A DNA stretch of 16,735 nt, from positions 1 to 16,735 of the forward strand of contig CALPIR020000024.1 of the NCBI GenBank assembly GCA_943323675.2. The letters are read 5' to 3'. The DNA comes from Chitinophaga pinensis (GTDB lineage Bacteria > Bacteroidota > Bacteroidia > UKL13-3). This document shows, one piece after another, positions 1 to 6,255 of this stretch. A model generated the notes under the pieces. It did not search any database and was not told the DNA's origin. It saw only the letters and a program-made list of their open reading frames with translations. Each line of letters starts with the position of its first letter. The first letter of the stretch is position 1. The position numbers and the translations under genes were made by a program.

Positions 1-1662
1 GTACCACGCGACTTGTGCTGGGGGTTTATGGATTATGATTTTATTAATCATCGTTTTTTTTTAGGATTTAGGCGCGACCAAGGATCTCAATGCGATTATA
101 ACATGTGGGGAAAAAGAAAGCATGTAGATCAATCTACACTCATGATAGATTTAAATGGTGATGGGATTAAAGATTTAGTTTTTGGTGATTCGGAGCATAA
201 AAGTTTTGTTTCTCTTATCAATGGGCGTTTGCAAAACAGCCGTCAGATTGACTCTATCATATCTCAGGATACTTTGTTTTTATCTAGTAACAATACAAGA
301 AAAAATTTCATAGAATATCCGGCTGCCTATTATGTGGATGTGAACGCAGATGGAAAGAAGGAACTTTTGGTTACCACCAATAAAAATTTCGCATCAAAAT
401 CGGTAAATAATATTTGGGTGCATGATGCCACACGTGTAAATAGTAACTTACAATTTACCGCTACTAATGGTAATGATTTTTTATATAAAGATATGTTAGA
501 CCATGGTTTACGGTCAGTACCAGTTTTTGTGGATATTGATAATGATGGAGATAAGGATTTGGTGGTAGCAACTAGTGGAGTCTTGGAGCAAACTGGGAAT
601 AATAACGATAGGTTGTATTTATATTTGAATATTACAGATTCTGTAAAACCTGTATTTAAGTTGTTAGATTCCAATTTCATTCTTTCTTCACTTACTGGTC
701 AGGGATTTTTTTCTGCGCACCCCACATTTGGAGATTTAAATGGAGATGGTAAACCTGATTTATTGATTGGTGAGGGTAATGGCAATATTGCTTATTTTAT
801 TAATAATAGTAATGGTTCTCAATATAATTTTACACTAAATAATCGCACTGCGTTTAACTTAACAATTGCCACTTATTGTACGCCACAATTAATTGACTTG
901 GATAAAGATGGATTACTAGATATTGTTAGTGGAGAAAGAAATGGGACAGTTAAATTTTATAAAAACATAGGCAACAAACAAGTGCCATCTTTTTCGAATA
1001 CACCTACCATAGATAGTTTAGGTAAGGTCCATTCTAAGGATGTTTATAAACCTTTAGGATCTCCACAAATGTTAGAGTTGGTTGGATATAGTGCACCTCA
1101 TATTGTTGATTTAAATAATGATGGTATTTATGAAATGCTATTAGGGTCAAATAATGGAAGAGTTGATTTATATACGCATATTTATGCTAATTCAGATAGC
1201 GTAGCTATAAAACAAAATAATGTGTATGTTGATTTTAGCTTAGATGCTAATGCAGGATATAACAAAAAATTTGGTATGCGCAGTACTGCAGCAACAGCAT
1301 ATTTAAATGGAGATTCGCTTGAGGATATTATAATTGGCAATATCTCTGGTGGACTAGTTTTTATGGGTTCGGAGGTCTCTCTAGTTAATAGTACAAAGGA
1401 GTTGTTTATTGATAATAATGCTTTTGTGCTTTATCCAAATCCTGCCGAAAGTTCAGTAAGTTTAATGTTAAACAGAACTTCATTGTCGGATATTAACTAT
1501 TTCATTTATGACATGTCGGGTAAAAAAATAATGGAAGGAACGTTAGATAAAAATCAAACGAACACTTCCATTAATGTGGGTGTTTTAAACTCGGGATTGT
1601 ATTTAGTTCAGCTAACTACCAACCAGTGGCAATCAACCCAACGATTAATGATATCTCATTAA
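1..1662 (+). CDS. FG-GAP/VCBS-repeat secreted protein with T9SS C-terminal sorting domain (5' partial)
   Basis: The reading frame is open to the first base of the window, so the N-terminus and any signal peptide are missing. At least seven Asp-rich FG-GAP/VCBS calcium-loop motifs recur along the protein, such as DLNGDGIKD (bases 148-174), DVNADGKKE, DIDNDGDKD, DLNGDGKPD, DLDKDGLLD, DLNNDGIYE and YLNGDSLED. This points to an integrin-alpha-like beta-propeller that binds Ca2+. The last 80 or so residues start near LYPNP (YPNP at 1432-1443) and contain YDMSGKKI and LNSGLYLVQL. These are hallmarks of the type A T9SS tail that is cleaved after export across the outer membrane. I infer a secreted or cell-surface protein; its ligand or activity is not visible. 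It ends 14 bases from the convergent next gene. Family and sorting calls are strong; the specific role is unknown. Confidence 0.9.
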   Translation, partial: VPRDLCWGFMDYDFINHRFFLGFRRDQGSQCDYNMWGKRKHVDQSTLMIDLNGDGIKDLVFGDSEHKSFVSLINGRLQNSRQIDSIISQDTLFLSSNNTRKNFIEYPAAYYVDVNADGKKELLVTTNKNFASKSVNNIWVHDATRVNSNLQFTATNGNDFLYKDMLDHGLRSVPVFVDIDNDGDKDLVVATSGVLEQTGNNNDRLYLYLNITDSVKPVFKLLDSNFILSSLTGQGFFSAHPTFGDLNGDGKPDLLIGEGNGNIAYFINNSNGSQYNFTLNNRTAFNLTIATYCTPQLIDLDKDGLLDIVSGERNGTVKFYKNIGNKQVPSFSNTPTIDSLGKVHSKDVYKPLGSPQMLELVGYSAPHIVDLNNDGIYEMLLGSNNGRVDLYTHIYANSDSVAIKQNNVYVDFSLDANAGYNKKFGMRSTAATAYLNGDSLEDIIIGNISGGLVFMGSEVSLVNSTKELFIDNNAFVLYPNPAESSVSLMLNRTSLSDINYFIYDMSGKKIMEGTLDKNQTNTSINVGVLNSGLYLVQLTTNQWQSTQRLMISH

Positions 1663-1676
1663 TTAAATAAGGGTCG

Positions 1677-2525
1677 TTATTTTGTTGCCCTTGTTCTTTT
1701 TGCATTCATTGCTTTTAAGTCCCTGGCAGTAAGCTTACATCTATCTGGTGCATCTTCTGCTAAGTATACCAATTCGCCTGTTGTTGAAGTTACAATTTTA
1801 TTGCACCTGTTTTCATCTTTACTGTAAAAGAAGATAATCTTATCCGCTCGGTTCATGATGGCATTATAAGTTTCATCAACCTCAACGTCTTCAACTTCGC
1901 CTCCCCATAAGGTGGCGGCATCTTCCTTACCTTTTAATTCTAGTGAGCGCAGGGGTAACATTAATGTTTGTTCAAGTAAACTTGAATTTAATGGAGCATT
2001 ATTTGCCATGTAATTTGTGCTAATTCCTTTATCGCCATCAGCCTCTATTGCGTTAGTTAAATAATTATTTAACATTTGAACAGCTCTTGTTAATTCAGGT
2101 TTCCAATCGTTTGTATCAATAAAGTTGCTGCAAAATGCACCTGCAACTAAGTCTATTTCAAGTGCTTTTTTCTTGAATTTACCACCAGTTGTAATAAGCA
2201 ATCCATTAAAATCAAATTCACAAGTACCTAATTTCGCTTTTATTTTTGTTCCTTTACTTTTACTAAAGTACAGATAGCTATATTCAGGTTTGTTGTATGG
2301 TTTCATTGCTGAATCGTATTCAAACAAAAAACCGCCATTAAAGGTCCAATATTTCTCAACGGCCTCAACAATCGATGCATTGTAGGCGCTATCAGGAGAT
2401 AACACAACAACTAATCGGGTATCTTTAAACTTTTCGATATCCTCTTTCTTTTTTTTGAATCCAACTTGAGCAAACGCTGCGGTAATTGACATAAAAGTGA
2501 GTCCTAACAAAGCTATTTTTTTCAT
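1677..2525 (-). CDS. Secreted protein of unknown function
   Basis: This is a 282-residue protein that I do not recognise. The start is the ATG at 2525. An in-frame TTG at 2552 would add nine residues ahead of an otherwise well-formed signal peptide, so I reject it. Residues 1-19 (MKKIALLGLTFMSITAAFA) look like a signal peptidase I signal with cleavage before Gln20; there is no lipobox cysteine. The mature part begins with a Lys/Glu-rich stretch, has four cysteines spread through the chain, and ends in a basic tail (KAMNAKRTRATK). No transmembrane helix, T9SS tail or catalytic motif is apparent, so periplasmic location is the simplest inference. It lies downstream of the ECF sigma gene on the same strand, but a hairpin terminator falls between them. 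Its start is only about 40 bases from that hairpin, leaving little room for a separate promoter. Confidence 0.75.
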   Translation of the reverse strand: MKKIALLGLTFMSITAAFAQVGFKKKKEDIEKFKDTRLVVVLSPDSAYNASIVEAVEKYWTFNGGFLFEYDSAMKPYNKPEYSYLYFSKSKGTKIKAKLGTCEFDFNGLLITTGGKFKKKALEIDLVAGAFCSNFIDTNDWKPELTRAVQMLNNYLTNAIEADGDKGISTNYMANNAPLNSSLLEQTLMLPLRSLELKGKEDAATLWGGEVEDVEVDETYNAIMNRADKIIFFYSKDENRCNKIVTSTTGELVYLAEDAPDRCKLTARDLKAMNAKRTRATK

Positions 2526-2565
2526 AATGTAATGCGTTACGTTTTTCTTCAACCAAATAAAACAA

Positions 2566-2593
2566 AAAAGCAGCTCAAAACCGAGCTGCTTTT
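2566..2593 (-). terminator. Rho-independent terminator after the ECF sigma gene
   Basis: A perfect 11-bp inverted repeat (AAAAGCAGCTC and GAGCTGCTTTT) flanks a 6-base loop. Read on the minus strand, it lies 25 bases past the sigma-factor stop codon and runs into a T-rich tail (TTTTTTGTT). It also lies just upstream of the next minus-strand gene, so partial read-through could feed that gene. Confidence 0.8.
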
Positions 2594-2617
2594 AAAATAA
2601 TATCAATTTAATACGAT

Positions 2618-3148
2618 TTACATGGCATTTTCTAACCCGTATTGCCTGGCGTAGTCATTTAATTGCTCTCTTAATTGCCTGCGTGCCACAAAAATTCTTG
2701 TTTTGACAGTACCTATGGGTATATGCAATATTTCGGCAATTTCATGGTATTTAAATCCACGTGTATTCATGGTAAAAGGTTTTTTTAAGCTATCTGGTAA
2801 GCCATCTATAGCTTGCTCTATATCTTTTAACATGAACTTTTTTTCTGCTTCGTTTTTTACAAGTGGCGACACCGAGTCTAAGTAATAATCATTATCAGTT
2901 TGGTCAATAAACGTATTGCGCTTCACCATTCTGCGGTAATTATTTATAAAAGTGTTCTTCATGATGGTATACAACCAACCTTTTAAGTTAGTTCCATCTA
3001 TAAACTTATCCCTATATGTTATTGCCTTTAACATGGTATCTTGGACTAAATCGTTGGTATCTTCAACGTTTTTTGTCAACTGATAAGCATAGTGGCGTAA
3101 TGATTGCGTTTCACGTTGCACTGTTTTTTTAAAGTCTATACTAGTCAT
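2618..3148 (-). CDS. ECF-type RNA polymerase sigma factor (sigma-70 family)
   Basis: A 176-residue sigma factor of extracytoplasmic-function size. Region sigma2 spans about residues 10-77 and includes DTNDLVQDTMLKA and GWLYTIMKNTFINNYRR, which bind the core enzyme and the -10-like element. Region sigma4 spans about 105-160, with a helix-turn-helix FKYHEIAEILHIPIGTVKTR that would read the -35-like element. The two are joined by a short linker. The start is the ATG at 3148. A longer frame beginning at TTG 3181 would place its start inside the predicted -7 promoter element, so it is rejected. No anti-sigma factor gene flanks it. It is preceded by a good housekeeping-type promoter and followed by a terminator, so it is probably monocistronic. 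The family is certain; the regulon is unknown. Confidence 0.93.
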   Translation of the reverse strand: MTSIDFKKTVQRETQSLRHYAYQLTKNVEDTNDLVQDTMLKAITYRDKFIDGTNLKGWLYTIMKNTFINNYRRMVKRNTFIDQTDNDYYLDSVSPLVKNEAEKKFMLKDIEQAIDGLPDSLKKPFTMNTRGFKYHEIAEILHIPIGTVKTRIFVARRQLREQLNDYARQYGLENAM

Positions 3149-3178
3149 CTTGTTTATGTTTATTCGGTAATTGTTAAA

Positions 3179-3209
3179 CAAATGTATGGTCGTTTTTTGC
3201 TTAATGCAA
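3179..3209 (-). promoter_or_regulatory. Bacteroidota-type promoter of the ECF sigma gene
   Basis: On the minus strand this reads TTG (3209-3207), a 20-base spacer, then TACATTTG (3186-3179). It matches the Bacteroidota consensus TTG-N17-23-TAnnTTTG at every fixed position. Transcription would start near 3173, giving a leader of roughly 25 bases before the ATG at 3148. The element overlaps the alternative TTG start at 3181, which helps to decide the start codon. Confidence 0.65.
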
Positions 3210-3420
3210 GTGTTTTGTTTATCTTTTTACTTAAAACGTTAAACAATTTATATTTACTTGGTAATCAGTTATATTTTTTTATATTAAGTGGTTTATTGCC
3301 TGATTTAAGACCTTTTTAGTTTAAATAAAAGCTTAAATTAACAGATAGTTATACTTTTTAAAACAAAAAAACTTTGTTTAAGGTTTATGTATTATAATTA
3401 AACATTGAATGTTAGTGCAA

Positions 3421-3447
3421 TTTTGTTTAATATAGGCTGTACCTTTG
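3421..3447 (+). promoter_or_regulatory. Putative promoter of the pterin gene pair
   Basis: TACCTTTG at 3440-3447 is an exact match to the Bacteroidota -7 element TAnnTTTG. The nearest upstream TTG (3423-3425) is only 14 bases away, shorter than the usual 17-23, so the -33 part is weak. Transcription would start around 3453, only about a dozen bases before the ATG at 3465. Confidence 0.45.
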
Positions 3448-3464
3448 TAACTCAATAAGCATAA

Positions 3465-3875
3465 ATGGAAATATCAGTATCTCGCAAAGCTCATTTCAAT
3501 GCAGCGCATCGTTTACATCTATCACATTGGAGTGATGAGCAAAATAAACAATACTTTGGAACGTGCAATAACCCAAACTATCATGGGCACAATTATAATC
3601 TAATTGTAACAGTATCTGGAGAACTCAACGAGGAAACGGGATATCTAATAGATATGAAAGATTTGAGTAAGATTATAGAGTCTGAGATAGAGGACAGATT
3701 TGATCACAAAAATCTAAATTTAGATACAGTAGAATTTAAAAATTTGAATCCAACTGCAGAAAATATTGCTGTAGTTATCTGGAGACTTTTACGGGCTAAA
3801 GTAGCCTCTGAATTAAAAATTAAAGTTACATTATATGAAACCGAAAGAAACTTTGTTGAATACACAGGGAAATAA
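3465..3875 (+). CDS. queD: 6-pyruvoyl-tetrahydropterin synthase / 6-carboxytetrahydropterin synthase (PTPS/QueD family)
   Basis: A 136-residue enzyme of the T-fold PTPS/QueD family, acting on 7,8-dihydroneopterin triphosphate, the product of the adjacent folE. The zinc ligands are His15 (FNAAHRL), His40 and His42 (YHGHNY). The catalytic cysteine is Cys34, the Asp-His pair is Asp80-His81 (DHKNLN), and a conserved pterin-binding glutamate is at about 125 (LYETERN); PTAEN is at 96-100. The cysteine-to-HGH spacing is C-x5-HGH. That is the spacing of PTPS-II enzymes of biopterin synthesis, whereas classical QueD has C-x3-HGH. The product could therefore be 6-pyruvoyl-tetrahydropterin rather than, or as well as, 6-carboxytetrahydropterin for queuosine. 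The symbol follows common annotation usage and is tentative. The 3' end overlaps folE by 41 bases, implying one transcript and probable translational coupling. Confidence 0.88.
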   Translation: MEISVSRKAHFNAAHRLHLSHWSDEQNKQYFGTCNNPNYHGHNYNLIVTVSGELNEETGYLIDMKDLSKIIESEIEDRFDHKNLNLDTVEFKNLNPTAENIAVVIWRLLRAKVASELKIKVTLYETERNFVEYTGK

Positions 3876-4530
3876 CGAGCACCACGATCATGTTGGAGAT
3901 GCTCATGCATCATTTTCTTTGGAAACCCCAATCAGAGCAGATGCCTTTGAGTTGGATGATGAACTCAAAATTGAGTTGATAGAAAAACACTTTAAAGAAA
4001 TTATGCAAATTTTAGGGCTTGATTTATCGGATGATAGTCTTAAAGGTACACCACAAAGAGTGGCCAAGATGTATGTCAAAGAGATTTTCTCGGGCTTAAA
4101 TCCGGCCAATGCTCCAGAGGTTAAATTGTTTGACAATAAATACCAATACAAAAATATGTTGGTAGAAAAATCAATCAGTTTTCATAGCCTTTGCGAACAT
4201 CATTTTGTGCCCATTGTAGGAAAAGCGCATGTGGCTTATATCCCCAATGGACAAGTTGTGGGCTTGAGCAAGCTTAATCGTATAGTTAGGTATTTTGCGC
4301 GCAGGCCACAGGTACAAGAGCGTATGACAATCCAGATTGCCAATATGCTTAAGGAATCATTAGGTACGAATGATGTGGCTGTCATTATTGAAGCTGATCA
4401 TATGTGTGTAGCCTCAAGGGGTGTTCAAGATGTTACCAGTAACACCATTACAAGTGAGTATAGCGGAAAGTTTTTGGATGCGAAAACAAGAGAAGAGTTT
4501 ATCAAGTATATATCTCTTAATAACATGTAA
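3835..4530 (+). CDS. folE: GTP cyclohydrolase I
   Basis: A 231-residue GTP cyclohydrolase I, converting GTP to 7,8-dihydroneopterin triphosphate and formate at the entry of folate and other pterin pathways. The zinc ligands align with the E. coli ones: Cys120 and His123 (LCEHHFVP) and Cys191 (DHMCVASRG). Conserved stretches GTPQRVAKM, LSKLNRIVRYFARRPQVQERMT and TSEY are all present. The ATG at 3835 is the only ATG before the conserved core. It lies inside the upstream gene and gives an unconserved N-terminal extension with a His/Asp-rich patch (HHDHVGDAH). No purine-rich ribosome binding site precedes it, consistent with translational coupling to the upstream gene. A strong hairpin terminator follows directly. 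Confidence 0.95.
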   Translation: MKPKETLLNTQGNNEHHDHVGDAHASFSLETPIRADAFELDDELKIELIEKHFKEIMQILGLDLSDDSLKGTPQRVAKMYVKEIFSGLNPANAPEVKLFDNKYQYKNMLVEKSISFHSLCEHHFVPIVGKAHVAYIPNGQVVGLSKLNRIVRYFARRPQVQERMTIQIANMLKESLGTNDVAVIIEADHMCVASRGVQDVTSNTITSEYSGKFLDAKTREEFIKYISLNNM

Positions 4531-4533
4531 AAT

Positions 4534-4558
4534 AAAAGCGGGCTTGCCCGCTTTTTTT
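4534..4558 (+). terminator. Rho-independent terminator after folE (probably bidirectional)
   Basis: A 9-bp perfect stem (AAAAGCGGG / CCCGCTTTT) with a 4-base loop is followed by a run of T residues, four bases past the folE stop codon. The stop codon of the convergent nuclease gene lies at the end of the T run. The minus strand also has a U-rich tail, so the hairpin can serve both genes. Confidence 0.88.
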
Positions 4559-5927
4559 ATGCCGTAAATCTTATCACTCGATGGTTTGGTATCTTTTCAA
4601 GATTTAGTAATTCTTTGATATAATAATTTTCTTTCATGGGTTTAATCAAACCTTTAAGGCTTTCTATACTATACATGTCTGCATCGTTACCAATATATCC
4701 CATGCCATAAAATTTCCCTTCATCTATTAATATACAACAAACTTCATCGCTATTTATTCCCTTGTCAATTATAGCGTAGCTTTCTTTTTTGGTCAGTTCT
4801 TTTATTGCTAAATATACCCTCGAATTATAACTTTCCGCAACTTCATTTAACTCACAAGCGCCAATGCAACAACCAGCAAGCAAAGCTGCACATGGTTCTT
4901 TATACGAGTTAATCATGCACAACTTAGGACATAGGTTAAACTCTAAAACTAACTTTTGCAAATGATTAAACGCATCGGCAAGTTTAGGGAAAGTATGCAA
5001 TGGTGTATTTCCTTTTCTTACCCTGTCAACTGCCAAACGCAAATAGCTTTTTTGGTCTTCATAATCGTAAATAGCATAATTAAACTCAATACTTTTTTGC
5101 GATTTATTATGCTTTGGCCAGTGTTTTTTTATTTCTGTTGATTCAAGTATGAGCGCTTGTAATTCGGTTGCTACTATTTCAAATCCTACATGAAAGATTT
5201 CTCGTAAAAAATCTTGGCGTTTGGCTGATGTATTGTTACCACCGAAGTGGGAAAGCACGCGTTTTTTTAAATTGATTGCTTTTCCTACGTATATGAGTTT
5301 GCCTTGTTCATCATGAAAATAATAAACTCCAGGTGTTTCAGGTAAAGCATCAAAATCTTTTCGAGGTAAATTAGGTGGTAATGTGGCCTCTTTTGATCCC
5401 TTTTTCAAAAAACTGTCTATGATGCTTCTATCCTCATCAATATGCAATGCACGTTCTAGCACTTTAACTGTTGCCGCTGCATCTCCGTGCGCTCGGTGTC
5501 TGTTTTGTAATGGTATGCCTAAAGATTGGCATAGGTTACCTAGGCTATAAGAAGAAAACCCCGGGAATACTTTTCTGCTTAATCTTACGGTGCACAGTTT
5601 TTTTACATTTAAATCAAGTCCTGCGTGCTTTAGGTGATGTTTGATAAAGGTGTGATCGAAGTTTACGTTGTGTGCAACAAAAATTTTATCGTGCAACATT
5701 TCGTAAACCTTATCGCTTATCATATCAAAACTTGGAGCATTTTCTACCATTTGGTTGGTAATGCCTGTATAACTCTCTAAAAAAGGGGGTATGGGTATTC
5801 CTGGATTAATTAACGTGGTATACGAGTCTATTACACGTGTGCCATCATGGGTAAAAATTGCGATTTCGGTTATGCCATTTTTATCAGCATGACCACCAGT
5901 GGTTTCAATATCAACTATGGCAAACAT
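4557..5927 (-). CDS. DEDDh 3'-5' exonuclease (DnaQ-like) fused to GIY-YIG endonuclease with UvrC-like cysteine motif
   Basis: A 456-residue two-nuclease protein. Residues 1-165 are a DnaQ/epsilon-type exonuclease with Asp6 and Glu8 (VDIETTGG), Asp91 (NVNFDHTF), and His144 and Asp149 (HRAHGDA), a complete DEDDh set. Residues 195-275 are a GIY-YIG domain like the N-terminus of UvrC and Cho: PGVYYF, YVGKA (213-217), Arg223 and the metal-binding Glu262. A cysteine cluster follows, with Cys337, Cys346, Cys354 and Cys358. Its last three match the C-x7-C-x3-C spacing of the UvrC [4Fe-4S] motif. The UvrC RNase H-like and HhH domains are absent. I infer a DNA repair or structure-processing role. The start is the ATG at 5927; a TTG nine bases upstream falls in the predicted promoter. 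Similar exonuclease/UvrC-like fusions are known from actinobacteria. Confidence 0.9.
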   Translation of the reverse strand: MFAIVDIETTGGHADKNGITEIAIFTHDGTRVIDSYTTLINPGIPIPPFLESYTGITNQMVENAPSFDMISDKVYEMLHDKIFVAHNVNFDHTFIKHHLKHAGLDLNVKKLCTVRLSRKVFPGFSSYSLGNLCQSLGIPLQNRHRAHGDAAATVKVLERALHIDEDRSIIDSFLKKGSKEATLPPNLPRKDFDALPETPGVYYFHDEQGKLIYVGKAINLKKRVLSHFGGNNTSAKRQDFLREIFHVGFEIVATELQALILESTEIKKHWPKHNKSQKSIEFNYAIYDYEDQKSYLRLAVDRVRKGNTPLHTFPKLADAFNHLQKLVLEFNLCPKLCMINSYKEPCAALLAGCCIGACELNEVAESYNSRVYLAIKELTKKESYAIIDKGINSDEVCCILIDEGKFYGMGYIGNDADMYSIESLKGLIKPMKENYYIKELLNLEKIPNHRVIRFTA

Positions 5928-5933
5928 ATGCAG

Positions 5934-5960
5934 CAAATGTAACTGCTAGATTGTAATCAA
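5934..5960 (-). promoter_or_regulatory. Putative promoter of the exonuclease/GIY-YIG gene
   Basis: The minus strand reads TTG (5960-5958), a 16-base spacer, and TACATTTG (5941-5934), an exact -7 element with a slightly short spacer. The element ends only seven bases before the ATG at 5927. Transcription would therefore start at or very near the start codon, giving a leaderless or almost leaderless message. Confidence 0.5.
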
Positions 5961-6224
5961 AATACTAATAATTTTAGTAATTAATCAGGTACTTGCTCAG
6001 GTCAATTTGTTCAGCTTCTGGCGCTGGGCAAATTGTTATGTTTATTCCATTAATTTAATGATCTACAAAACTTATGGGGTTATTTCTTTAATCAAACTTT
6101 GTTGAAATATCATTGGTGCTCTTTATCTCCTGAATGAATAGAGATAGACGCGCGGTTATGGATTAATACAATCCCATTGCATTGGTGCATGTAGTATTAA
6201 AGTAAATCTGAGACATTAATAAAT
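5942..6224. other. Intergenic region without a recognisable gene
   Basis: About 280 bases separate the promoter of the nuclease gene from the terminator of the aminopeptidase gene; both genes are on the minus strand. I see only short frames without recognisable protein similarity. A 9-base direct repeat (CATTGGTGC at 6111-6119 and 6180-6188) is the only structure noted, and it may be chance. Confidence 0.4.
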
Positions 6225-6251
6225 AAGCCCCATCTTATTAAAATGGGGCTT
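6225..6251 (-). terminator. Rho-independent terminator after the Xaa-Pro aminopeptidase gene
   Basis: A 9-bp perfect stem (AAGCCCCAT / ATGGGGCTT) encloses a 9-base loop. On the minus strand it begins five bases past the stop codon at 6256 and continues into a moderately T-rich tail (TTATTTATTAAT). It would end the lspA-aminopeptidase transcript. Confidence 0.75.
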
Positions 6252-6255
6252 TCTG

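Larger units (their letters stand above)
3149..3464. other. Divergent intergenic region between the sigma factor and the pterin genes
   Basis: This 316-base, very AT-rich region separates two divergent genes. It holds the sigma-gene promoter on its left side and a -7-like element for the pterin genes on its right side. A short inverted repeat (AAACAAA, 5-base gap, TTTGTTT at 3361-3379) is made of low-complexity A/T sequence and may be chance. I see no convincing small gene in it. Confidence 0.5.

Noticed and set aside
1669..1692. Possible terminator between the two convergent genes near 1660-1690
   Set aside because: Only a 5-bp AAGGG/CCCTT pairing with a long loop, mostly inside the coding sequence of the minus-strand gene; too weak to call.
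2523..2552. TTG start extending the secreted protein by nine residues
   Set aside because: It would place charged and polar residues ahead of a complete signal peptide; the ATG at 2525 fits better.
3146..3181. TTG start extending the sigma factor by 11 residues
   Set aside because: The TTG lies within the predicted -7 promoter element and would be at or upstream of the transcription start.
3104..3319. 71-codon plus-strand frame across the start of the sigma gene
   Set aside because: It overlaps the sigma gene and its promoter antisense, has no recognisable family features, and its hydrophobicity follows from T-rich intergenic DNA.
6111..6188. Direct repeat CATTGGTGC, 69 bases apart
   Set aside because: Only nine bases long, not tied to any gene boundary or inverted repeat; likely chance.
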